NCBI GenBank assembly: GCA_022828595.1
Contig: JAKGHH010000001.1
Location: forward strand, 123,702,999 to 123,766,998
Origin: Nelumbo lutea
Lineage: Eukaryota; Streptophyta; Magnoliopsida; Proteales; Nelumbonaceae
Reading direction: 5' to 3'
DNA: 64,000 nucleotides
The position numbers and the translations under genes were made by a program. Below the pieces are notes generated by a model that had not been told where the DNA came from, ran no database searches, and saw only the letters and a list, made by a program, of their open reading frames with translations. Below are positions 33,579-42,972 of the stretch, in pieces (the first letter of the stretch is position 1; each line of letters starts with the position of its first letter).

Positions 33579-34409
33579 GATTCCCTTGATCTTAACACAT
33601 CCGAACTAATCAAATCATACCATTAAACTCCAGATACATCAAAATACTTGCCCATAAAGTTTTAACCCAAGATTCCCCAATTTGTCATTTCATCAAACCA
33701 TGGTTTTATTTCAGAACATCATATTGGCCCAAATTCCTATGATCTTAACCATCCAAGACTAATCATACATCACCATTAGATCCTAGACACCTCCAAATAT
33801 CCAATTGTGAAATTTCATTCCAAAACACATTTGTTTACCCCTTCATTGCACCTAAATCCCGTTCAAGAATCTAGATTGACCGGATTCCATATTCTTCCGA
33901 TCTAGGACCAACCAGCCCAATCTTAACTTACCAATCACCTCAGATTGTCCAGAAAGCCTACCTTGTGAAATTTCACCTAAAACTGCCTTTATTTACCCCT
34001 TCATCAAACTAAGATTTCATTTTGAAGCCCTTAATGGATCAGATCTGTGCTTTTCTAGATTTAACTGATCTGGGCCTAGTTGGCCCAACTTGACTCCACC
34101 AATCAACCTAAAACATCCAAAAACCCAACCCTACCAAATTTCACTAAAAAAATACCCGCATTTACCTATCCATCTAAAAAGATTTTGTTTTCGACCAATC
34201 TTGTTGGCTCACATATACAAACCACTCTTTGCGGTTAGGGCCACCTCAACCCTTTGATATTGGATCCAAAAATCCCCACCATTAAACCAAAAACCCGGTT
34301 TGACCCAATTTTTCAAAAATTACCAAAATGCCCTTAGATTTTCCCAAATTTACTAAAATGCCCTTAGCCCTACCTATAAAACCCAACCTAAGTTTTTCAA
34401 TCAAGATAG
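33237..34409 (+). repeat. 3' LTR of the Tat/Ogre-like element
   Basis: Starts TGTCAACACTCAATTTTTGC and is colinear with the 5' LTR for about 1 kb. A TATA-like CTATAAAACC lies near 34,373. It ends where a copia LTR begins at 34,410, so it may be truncated. A partial first copy of its beginning lies at 32,666-33,007. Confidence 0.75.
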
Positions 34410-35150
34410 TGAAGAAAGGGCTAGGATTCATCATATAGATGGCCGAACCATGCTAGATGGCTGGGTAAAATTTCAAAAATTTCTTAATCCTTCTGGGAAT
34501 CAAATTCCGTATGTTTTGAAAAACTACATTTTTCAGGACCGATCTTGTAGTGAACTGGACCAGATTTGAAACCAAACAAAGAGGAGATGTATACTTGATA
34601 CGGATGCCACAAATGCATATCCCATTATGAAAGTTTACGCCCAAATCAATCCTAAAACCAACCTTCACCGAAGATGGCATAGTGTATTCCTAAAGCCAAT
34701 TCAACAAAACTGCAACCCAATTGCTTGGATTGAACTAGAGAGATGAGCACGAAATTTCTCTGAATTTATCTTGCAAAAATTATATGAAAATTGATCTCTA
34801 TCAGTCCCAAAATAGCTGTCATCAAACCAGGGTTTCTTGAGAGACAAAAAGAAGAAGAAATCGTAGATTAGAGAGGTGTTCTTGTTTAGTTTGCCATATT
34901 CTTCTTTTATCTCTTTATGGAGCATTTCTCATAATCAAATTAGGAAATTATCTAAATCTAATTTGAATCTGGACTCTATTAAGAAATAAGCCTTATCCTC
35001 TTAAGAGGATGGGTGCTCCATACCCATTTCCAAACCCAGATTCGCCCTATGTCATATGACAACTTATGCTGTTATGTGAGAACTGAATTAGTCATATTAA
35101 TTATGGGTCTTAGGCCCATCAACTATAAGGCTCATGACCCAAGAGTGTTG
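34410..35150 (-). repeat. 3' LTR of the copia element, terminal part
   Basis: Matches 59,003-59,640 in orientation and order (for example GTTGGCCGAACCATGCTAG-like text, then CTATAAGGCTCATGACCCAA). The missing upstream part of the LTR was lost together with the end of the Athila-like element. Confidence 0.8.
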
Positions 35151-36687
35151 TGATGAGACCAAAAAGAACCCTATTTTTATCCTCTAATATTCACTCTTTT
35201 ATATTTATTTAGCACTTAAATGGACTCATTATTCTTGTATTTCGATTTAGGGCAATAAAGAAGGCAATTTGAAGAAAACAGGACAAATCGGGTGATTTTG
35301 CACAGTTTCGGCGATAGTTAGTAATCTGGGCCCAACTCTCAATTCCGGACACCGAATTGGACAATTCAAGAAGCATTAGAAAGATGAAAGGAAGACCCAC
35401 AACTTTTATGTTTTGGGTTTTGACAGATTCGGCCCGCATCGAGTACGAAAACGAGCCCAAAGTCGGAGCAAGTTCGCAACCAGGCCCATTTCACAACTTA
35501 AGCCCAACTCGCAGAAGTACTTTGAAGCAGCCCAACTCGAATTCAAGAGTTAAGAGTCTGAATTTCGAATGTAATCTCCAAGGAGAGAGTTTTATCAGAT
35601 CTAAAGTCTTGAATGTAATCCTAGAGAGATAAAAAGATTGAGATTAGAGCATTAGATAAGAGATAGGATAGGATTAGTTCAAGATAAGATCAAAACTCCC
35701 TAAGGATAAGATGATCTCCTAGAAGGAGTGGGAAAACAGCCATCTCCTTTGGCTATATAAAGAGGGGGGCGAACCAGCTCTAGAAATCACTCATTTCAAG
35801 ATCCAAGAGATCATCAAGAAGACCAAGAAGCAAGAAGGCAATTCGGCTATGGAGAAGAAGAGCATGGAGATTGCGCAGATCATGAGTAGCTAAGCTTCTT
35901 TTTCTGGTTCAAGTGGGGAGGTTTGATTGTGTCATTGTGAGGTTCTGTAGTTACTTTATTTTCTTTCTTTTTAATTTAAGTATTCATTGGTTCTTGTGCA
36001 CATTTTTTATTGGATGTTAATGTTAATTAGTCTGACAAACTGAATTAATGTTGATTTTCCTACTGCTATCCATGATTTCGGTGATCCGTAATTGTCACGA
36101 ATAATGGTACAAGTAGCAATTAGGTTGATATCTTTTTGGGTCAATTGTTCGTGACAGCCTTTGACCAATGTTTTAACATGGTTCAACCTAAAAGAATCGA
36201 TGGAACAAAATTCAGTAATTGCAGCTATCTCAATTATTGTTATTTTGGTTTAACTGTTTTCACAAATCTTAATGCTATCATTGTTTAACATGGAACGCTA
36301 TCGTACCCAGTTGAGTGGTGATAAGTGTTGATCGAATGCTGGGTTTGGTCAACTGAATTAGGAAAACACAAAGTTTATTATGGCTATCCTAATAAATCTA
36401 AGGTTAAATGCTTGAATTGCAAGAATGCTGAATTGTACCTAGGATCGATGGCCAATCGATTCAACCCGAACCCTTGAACCAGAATTCGGTAAGACTGATT
36501 TTCTCTTGTTTGTTTAGTTTGTTATTCTTTTAATTTTAGTTATTTAATATTCCCACACAATTACTTTATCCATTCGGCTAAGAGATTACTGATTTTCTCC
36601 CTGTGGGATTCGACCTAGAACCACTTTTATTGCAAATATTTTATTGTGGGACTAGTACTAATTTTGAGGGCTTCGACAAACCCGTCA
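35151..36687 (+). repeat. 5' LTR of the Athila-like element
   Basis: 1,537 bp, starting TGATGAGACCAAAAAGAACC and ending GACAAACCCGTCA. A TATA-like GGCTATATAAAGAGG lies near 35,750. The (T)TTTGGCGCCGTTGCC primer-binding text follows directly. Confidence 0.85.
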
Positions 36688-36690
36688 AAA

Positions 36691-36711
36691 TTTTGGCGCC
36701 GTTGCCGGGGA
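36691..36711 (+). promoter_or_regulatory. Primer-binding site of the Athila-like element
   Basis: TTTTGGCGCCGTTGCCGGGG directly follows the 5' LTR, as in many plant Ty3/gypsy elements. Confidence 0.75.
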
Positions 36712-36762
36712 GCAACGTTAATTTCTTAGCTATTGCTTTCTTTTTGTTAACCTTCTTGTTTT

Positions 36763-38904
36763 ATGACTCATGCTTCTCAACAAGGTGAATTCGAGTACAA
36801 CCCCGAAATTGAGAGGACCACCCGTCGTTTAAGGAAGGAGGCTAAGCAAAGGAAGGATCGTTCACCTAAAAGGGTGAACTCAGATCTCGATCTACCCACT
36901 TGTGATTTTCCCATCTTCGAAGAAGTAGAAAGAATGGCTGACAGAGAGAGGACATTAAGGGAGTTGGCTGCACCAATTATGAACCAACAGCCCTTATGCA
37001 TCACGTACCCCACTCTTGAGGTAGCCTTTGAACTCAAATCTGGTTTGATTCAATTATTACCTCTGTTTCATGGTTTCCCAGGTGAGGACCCTCACAAACA
37101 TCTAAAGGAATTTCATGTCGTCTGTTCAAGCATGAAACCCCACGGTATGACCGAGGACCAGGTAAAACTCATAGCCTTTCCATTTACTTTAAGAGATAAA
37201 GCAAAGGATTGGTTTTATATTCTCCCTCCCGGTTCTGTATGCACATGGGATGAAATGAATAGGATATTTTTAGATAAATATTTTCCTGCATCCCGGGCTG
37301 CGAATATAAGAAAAGAAATATGTGGAGTTCGGCAGTTTGGTGGTGAGACATTATATGAATATTGGGAAAGGTTTAAGCAACTTGTTGCTAGTTGTCCCCA
37401 CCACCAAATTCCTGAACAATTGTTAATCCAATACTTCTATGAAGGGCTTCAGCCCATGGATAGAAGTATGGTCGATGCAGCCAGTGGAGGAGCCTTGGTG
37501 AACAAGACACCCGAAGCGGCCAAGGAGTTAATCTCCAACATGGCCGAAAATTCACAACAGTTCGGTGCTAGGACAGACGGTACCATTAGACGGGTTAATG
37601 AGGTAAGCCATGTAAATTTAGAAAATCAGATTTCTGACCTAACTGCTTTGGTAAGACAACTCGCTGCAGGACAAGTACAAATTGCCAGGGTGTGTGGTAT
37701 CTGTTCGATTCCTGGCCATCCTATGGACATGTGTCCATCATTGCAAGATGGTTCGATGCAGCAAGTCAATGCCGTAGGAGGATTCCCGGGCCAGCCCCAA
37801 CGAAAGTATGACCCCTACTCCAATTATTACAATTCGGGGTGGAGAGATCACCCAAACCTAAGCTACGGGAACCAAGGAGGACAACAGCAATACCGGCCCC
37901 ATTTTTTCAGTCGACAGCCCCAGTTTTCAACATCCATCACAGCGCAAAGCCAACCCTCGAATTCAAGTATGTCATTAAAAGATATAGTTAAGGCTCTAGC
38001 TACTAATACTCAGCAATTTCAACAGGAAACAAGAGCCAGCATTCAGAATTTGGGGAACCAAATCAGCCAACTTGCCACTGCCGTTAGCAAGTTGGAGGTG
38101 CAGAGCTCCGAGAAACTACCATCACAAATGGTAGTCAACCCCAAGGAGAGTGTAAGTGCAGTGGTGCTAAGAAGCGGGAAGGAACTACAACTAGAACCTA
38201 CATCACCAAGGAAGGTGGATAAAGGGAAGGAAGAAGACAAGGTGCAGGACTCAAGAGTTAGAGAGAACATTTCAGCCATGATCAAGAGGACCTTACCAGA
38301 AAAACATGCTGATCCAGGTATGTTCACCCTACCTTGTGCGAATGGCAATAAGAAAATCGAGCATGCCATGCTAGACTTAGGTGCATCTATCAATGTCATG
38401 CCATACTCGATTTACTATGCTTTGAGATTAGGTCCTTTAAGGGAAACTAAAGTTGTTATCCAATTAGCTGATCGTTCTAACGCCTTCCCAGAAGGGATTG
38501 TTGAGAATGTAATGGTGCAGGTTAATGATTTAATTTTCCCAGCTGATTTTTACATTCTGAAGATGGAGGAGGACAAGATCGAAAATTTAGCCCCACTTCT
38601 ATTAGGCAGGCCATTTATGAAAACGGCCAAGACCAAAATAGATGTGGATGAGGGTACCCTCTTCGTCGAATGTGACGGAGAGACTATTAAATTTAATATT
38701 TTTGAAGCTATGAAGTACCCAAATGAAGACCATTCGGTTGACACTATTGACCCAACTGTGCAGGAATTTTTTGAAAAAGATATGAATGAGGAGCTAGAAT
38801 CGAGTGCACAATTGGATACGAAGGCCCCTATTCCAGATTTGAACCCACCCATGATGGATGGAAGGGGAGCACACCGAAAGCTGAAACCACGAGAGCTAAA
38901 GTAG
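36763..38904 (+). CDS. Intact Athila-type gag-protease (713 aa)
   Basis: A single open frame from an ATG 76 bases after the LTR to a TAG. Residues about 90-260 form the retrotransposon gag core (FHGFPGEDPHKHLKEFHVVC, FTLRDKAKDWFY, WDEMNRIFLDKYFP, TLYEYWERFKQL, FYEGLQP). A CCHC zinc knuckle stands at 311-324 (CGICSIPGHPMDMC). A Gln-rich spacer and a predicted coiled region (about 405-450) follow. The retropepsin-like domain lies at about 530-640, with the active site LDLGAS (537-542) and the flap-side motif LLLGRPFM (612-619). The C-terminus is a short acidic tail. The frame stops where a pol domain would be expected. Gag forms the particle and protease matures it. This copy could supply both but would need reverse transcriptase and integrase from elsewhere. 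Confidence 0.9.
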   Translation: MTHASQQGEFEYNPEIERTTRRLRKEAKQRKDRSPKRVNSDLDLPTCDFPIFEEVERMADRERTLRELAAPIMNQQPLCITYPTLEVAFELKSGLIQLLPLFHGFPGEDPHKHLKEFHVVCSSMKPHGMTEDQVKLIAFPFTLRDKAKDWFYILPPGSVCTWDEMNRIFLDKYFPASRAANIRKEICGVRQFGGETLYEYWERFKQLVASCPHHQIPEQLLIQYFYEGLQPMDRSMVDAASGGALVNKTPEAAKELISNMAENSQQFGARTDGTIRRVNEVSHVNLENQISDLTALVRQLAAGQVQIARVCGICSIPGHPMDMCPSLQDGSMQQVNAVGGFPGQPQRKYDPYSNYYNSGWRDHPNLSYGNQGGQQQYRPHFFSRQPQFSTSITAQSQPSNSSMSLKDIVKALATNTQQFQQETRASIQNLGNQISQLATAVSKLEVQSSEKLPSQMVVNPKESVSAVVLRSGKELQLEPTSPRKVDKGKEEDKVQDSRVRENISAMIKRTLPEKHADPGMFTLPCANGNKKIEHAMLDLGASINVMPYSIYYALRLGPLRETKVVIQLADRSNAFPEGIVENVMVQVNDLIFPADFYILKMEEDKIENLAPLLLGRPFMKTAKTKIDVDEGTLFVECDGETIKFNIFEAMKYPNEDHSVDTIDPTVQEFFEKDMNEELESSAQLDTKAPIPDLNPPMMDGRGAHRKLKPRELK

Positions 38905-40104
38905 CAAAGGAGGACGTCGAGCATAACGACGTTAAACAATTGCGCTTGTGGGAGGCAACCCATTGTGTTTAGTTAATTTTGTTATTTTGTTTGGTTTTGA
39001 TTTTTGTGTTTAGCAGGAACCCAACAAGACAAACAGGGAAGTACCCCCAAATCCTTCTACTTTATGCATAATCACATACATTGGGGACAATGTATAACTT
39101 AAGTGTGGGGGGATTAGGGAAATCTGATGGAAATTTGAGATACCTTACCTTCTTGAAATTTCTGCTCCCTAGGAACTTATCCTTGAACGATTTCAACTTA
39201 TCAGGAATCATGTGCTTAGGCTGAATAGATAAGATAGGATGCAAGCATGACTAACTGAATCTTTCTTGGCTGCATATGGTACCTCATGTTTTTAATCGAT
39301 CAATAGGCAAGATGCATAAGGGTTTGATTGATTTTCACATAATTATTTGTCAAACATGGGCTGATTATTTTAGAACTTGCTGTGTTAGGCATATAGAGAC
39401 CACGATCAATGAATTCATGGATCAGGCGGTGAAACCCTGTGATTCTTGTGAAAAAAAAGAGGGAGTTTGAAAATAAAATCGTAACTAATGTGAGATGGAG
39501 CATAAAATGCACTCACATCTAGAAACAAAAACAAGTGTGAGATGGAGCATAAAATGCACTCACATCTAGAAATGAAAGCAAGAGTGAGATGGAGCATAAA
39601 ATGCACTCACATCTTGAAAAAAAAAAAAAAGGGCAAGGGTGAGATGGAGCATAAAATGCACTCACCCTAGAACCCCAACCCCATTCTCACCTTCAGATCC
39701 TAGGAATTCACACTAAGTGGTGAAGATGTGATAAAAAGCAAGCTTATGGCAATAAGCACACCTTGTTTTGATTCAAAGGAAAGTAATTGCATCTGGCTGA
39801 ATTGGTTTGTTCAAAGCAATGAGCACCCGTGCGGTCCAAGGAGTTTCAGCCCTAGAAGGCTTGTCTCCTTGACTATCAATTTAACTTGGGACCATGAGGA
39901 ATGGTGATTTGCGATCACTCTTGGACAAGAAAAAGGGGAGAAAGAGATGAAAAGGGAAAGGTTACCAAGTCTGAACTAAAGCATGAAATGAACCAGGCCT
40001 CATGTAGAGAAAAAGAAAGATTGAAAATCAATAGTTAGTCTCTCTTGTGTTACTTGAGTTTTTGCCTTGCTCGAGGACGGGCAAAGTTTAAGTGTGGGGG
40101 GATT
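38905..40104 (+). other. Non-coding 3' region of the Athila-like element
   Basis: No pol or env sequence found. It includes the palindromic repeat at 39,491-39,668. Its end (GCTCGAGGACGGGCAAAG, then AAGTGTGGGGGGATT at about 40,089-40,104) is the polypurine tract that would prime plus-strand synthesis. Confidence 0.75.
39491..39668 (+). repeat. Four tandem copies of a ~52-bp unit with a palindromic core
   Basis: Each unit holds GTGAGATGGAGCATAAAATG followed by CACTCAC, so GTGAG and CTCAC at its ends can pair. Spacers vary from A-rich to poly(A). Confidence 0.85.
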
Positions 40105-40866
40105 TGATGACACCAAAAAGAACCCTATTTTTATCCTCTAATATTCACTCTTTTATATTTATTTAGCACTTAAATGGACTCATTATTCTTGTATTTCGAT
40201 TTAGGGCAATAAAGAAGGCAATTGGAAGAAAACAGGACAAATCGGGTGATTTTGCACAGTTTCGGCGACAGTCAGTAATCTGGGCCCAACTCTCAATTCC
40301 GGACACCGAATTTGACAATTCAAGAAGCATTAGAAAGATGAAAGGAAGGCCCACAACTTTTATGTTTTGGGTTTTGACAGATTCGGCCTGCATCGAGTAC
40401 GAAGACGAGCCCAAAGTCGGAGCAAGTTCGCAGCCAGGCCCATTTCACAACTTAAGCCCAACTCGCAGAAGTACCTTGAAGCAGCCCAACTCGAATTCAA
40501 GAGTTAAGAGTCCGAATTTCGAATGTAATCTCCAAGGAGAGAGTTTTGTCAGATCTAAAGTCTTGAATGTAATCCTAGAGAGATAAAAAGATTGAGATTA
40601 GAGCATTAGATAAGAGATAGGATAGGATTAGTTCAAGATAAGATCAAAACTCCCTAAGGATAAGAAGATCTCCTAGAAGGAATTGGAAAACAGCCCTCTC
40701 CTTTGGCTATATAAAGAGGGGGGCGAACCAGCTCTAGAAATCACTCATTCCAAGATCCAAGAGATCATCAAGAAGACCAAGAAGCAAGAAGGCAGTTCGG
40801 CTATGGAGAAGAAGAGCATGGAGATTGCGCAGATCATGAGTAGCTAAGCTTCTTTTTCTGGTTCAA
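40105..40866 (+). repeat. 3' LTR of the Athila-like element, truncated
   Basis: The first 762 bp of the LTR, starting TGATGACACCAAAAAGAACC. It matches the 5' LTR to 35,912 (CTTTTTCTGGTTCAA), then passes directly into copia RNase H text. Confidence 0.9.
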
Positions 40867-41654
40867 ACTGGAAGTTGACATCAGTATACCTGACCATTTG
40901 TAGTAAACTACCACCAAAGATAGGACAATAGTCTTTAGTCTTTCATAGGTATTTTAGTTTGTTTTTCACAGTAGTCCAATGCTTTTGTCCAAGGTTAGAT
41001 TGGTATCTACTTACCACACTGACGGTTTGAGCAATGTCTGGCCAAGTGTACAACATAACATACATGATGCTCCCTACAGCTGAGGCATAAGGAACCTCTC
41101 TCTTGTCCTCTATCTCCTTAGGGGTCTTAGGTGACATGCCTTTAGAGAGAGTGACTCCATGCCTAAAAGGAACGAATCCCTTCTTGGAATTCTACATGTT
41201 GTACCTGTTAACGATCTTGTCAATGTAAGTAAATTTGAATAATCTTATTATCCTTTTCGATATATCTCTATAAAGTCAAAGTCCTAAGATATACGAGGCT
41301 TCTCCAAGATCTTTCATAAAGAATTCTTGTGAAAGCCATGTCTTCACCGTAGTCAACATTCCTACATTATTCTCAATGAGCAGAATGTTGTCTACATACA
41401 GAATCATAAATGTAACCTTATCTTCCACTGTCTTTCTATAAATATAAGGTTCATCTGGATTCTGCTCAAAATTAAACCGTTTGATTGTTGAGTCAAATTA
41501 GATGTTCCAACTTCTAGAATCTTGCTTCAATCCATAAATGGATTTGTTTAGTTTACACACCATGCGTTCCTAACCCATGGCAACAAAACTTTGCAAGATT
41601 TGCATATATATATATATATATATATCCATTCAGGAATGTAGTTTTGACATCTAA
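40867..41654 (-). pseudogene. Ty1/copia reverse transcriptase and RNase H fragment
   Basis: Reading leftwards: LDVKTTFLNG (41,654-41,625), a (TA)n expansion, then VCKLNKSIYGLKQDSRSWN, the active-site region ILYVDNILLI, SQEFFMKDLGEASYILGL, and the pre-RNase H block MSPKTPKEIEDKREVPYASA, VGSIMYVMLYTWPDIAQTVS. The catalytic YVDD is YVDN here. Several stops are present. It is cut on the right by the Tat-type LTR and on the left by the Athila-like 3' LTR. The upstream part of the same pol lies at 55,078 and beyond. About 90 codons expected between the two are missing. Confidence 0.85.
41604..41626. repeat. (TA)n microsatellite in copia RT
   Basis: About 11 TA units expanded within the coding remnant, shifting its frame. 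Confidence 0.9.
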
Positions 41655-42493
41655 TGTAGCGCGATCCGGTCACTCCTAGCTGGCACTCACGTGGCTCCTA
41701 AAAGTTACTTGAGATGAGGAAGAAGAAGAATGCCCGGGGAGTTTACCCGGTGGGGATACTCTGATGCTTAAGTTAGTACTATATGGGAGAAGCAAGAAGG
41801 AGATGAATGCTAAGAGTGCAAATAGCGCATTGTCACTATACTTTAGAGATTAGAGGTCTACATAAGAAGGTTCTCTTTTGCCCTGAGAGCTTTTATAGGG
41901 ACATTTACGTCAGGTCGGGCTTAACCACCACTGGGCTCCTACCACAGCCGTTACCTGCCAGGGCTGCATAGGTGGCCGTTGTGGCGTACGTCTTGCCTGG
42001 GTGAATGACACATCTCCGGAGTGACAAGCATGCCCTTGCCTGTTGTGAGACATGCATGCAGACTATCGAAAGGACTAGAACTGCACTGTCAGTAAGAGAT
42101 ATGGCACAGTCTGACCGGTACGGTCTGTCAATCGGAAGCTTCCTGGGGAGTGCTCATGTGGTTCATTCGCGAGCTATTCTGTAGTGAACATGGAACACTC
42201 CAGGGTTAACCTTAGTGGAATTGGCCCTAGGGATGGCTCGTCCGCTTGGGAGCTCGGGCGAGCTAATGACCTTAGCTTGCGAGCTAAAATTGCCTCAAAG
42301 TATCTCTTCAAAGGTAGCTCGGGGGGCCCGGGGTTTGCGTCGCGGTGAACCCCTTTCGTGAGCTACAATGTAGCGAGTTGCTTTGTAGACCCATCACTTG
42401 GTTGTACCAGGCTACGGTGTTGAGCAGCCACTCGTACTGAGTCAGTGCCCATGTGTCACCATTTCATAGGTTGGGTCAAATCATCCTCCATCA
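41655..42493 (-). repeat. 3' LTR of the Tat-type element
   Basis: 839 bp. On the minus strand it starts TGATGGAGGATGATTTGACC and ends GGATCGCGCTACA. A purine tract (CCCGAGGAGTGGGGGCAAT) precedes its start. Copies also occur at 54,950-55,077 and 63,461-64,000. Confidence 0.85.
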
Positions 42494-42512
42494 ATTGCCC
42501 CCACTCCTCGGG
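42494..42512 (-). promoter_or_regulatory. Polypurine tract of the Tat-type element
   Basis: GAGGAGTGGGGGCAAT on the minus strand directly precedes the 3' LTR start. Confidence 0.7.
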
Positions 42513-42972
42513 CTAAGAGCACTGCCTTAGCGTGGGGAGTTTATGAAGTGCGATGGACTGATTTGACCAAAATTCAAACTTGATTGAGTGTCCACATTAA
42601 ATGCATTTGCAGGAATCAAGAGATTTTTTGACTTTCCTATCTTTTCAGATTCTGAAAACGTGCTGAGGTGGCTTTTAACTCCGAATGTCATGCGACTGCG
42701 ATTACCTTAATTATGGAAGACGTGCCGCCAATCACCTTCAGTTTTCAGGAGGCGTGCGGTCAAGGCGCCCGCATGCCGTTGGATTTGCCTTGATCCAGAC
42801 CGTCAACTTGGAAAGGTGGAGACTATAAATAGGGGGGCCCCTTGGGTCTCGCTTTCTCCCACACCATCTTGCTGTCTTCGGATTTTGAGGTCACACGCTT
42901 TATGTAGTCTACCCGAATTCCTCAGTTTGCTTCGCTCTGTCTCTTTTGGTGAGTCCCAATCGCTGTTAGCCA

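Larger units (their letters stand above)
16888..34409 (+). mobile_element. Large non-autonomous Tat/Ogre-like LTR retrotransposon
   Basis: A 5' LTR (from 16,888, TGTCAGCACCCGATTTTTGC) and a 3' LTR (from 33,237, TGTCAACACTCAATTTTTGC) share about 1 kb of colinear sequence in the same orientation. Between them lie a broken gag of Ogre/Tat type, long non-coding sequence, a 45-bp minisatellite and a 110-125-bp tandem array. No protease, RT, RNase H or integrase was found. Tat-lineage elements are known to carry tandem repeats between coding region and 3' LTR. The body holds four later insertions. The 3' LTR is cut at 34,409 by a copia LTR, so no terminal duplication could be checked. Confidence 0.7.
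35151..40866 (+). mobile_element. Athila-like element lacking polymerase, with intact gag-protease
   Basis: A complete 5' LTR (35,151-36,687) and primer-binding site are followed by one uninterrupted gag-protease frame. Then comes a ~1.2-kb non-coding 3' region (38,905-40,104) and a 3' LTR truncated at 40,866. RT, RNase H, integrase and env are absent: the 3' text after the stop (AGCATAACGACGTTAAAC, GGGAGGCAACCCAT) is of the kind that normally follows pol in this group. The two LTRs differ at roughly 15 positions over the first ~500 bases, so this is a fairly recent insertion. It lies in the 3' LTR of the copia element. Its right end and part of the copia were removed by a deletion. Confidence 0.85.
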
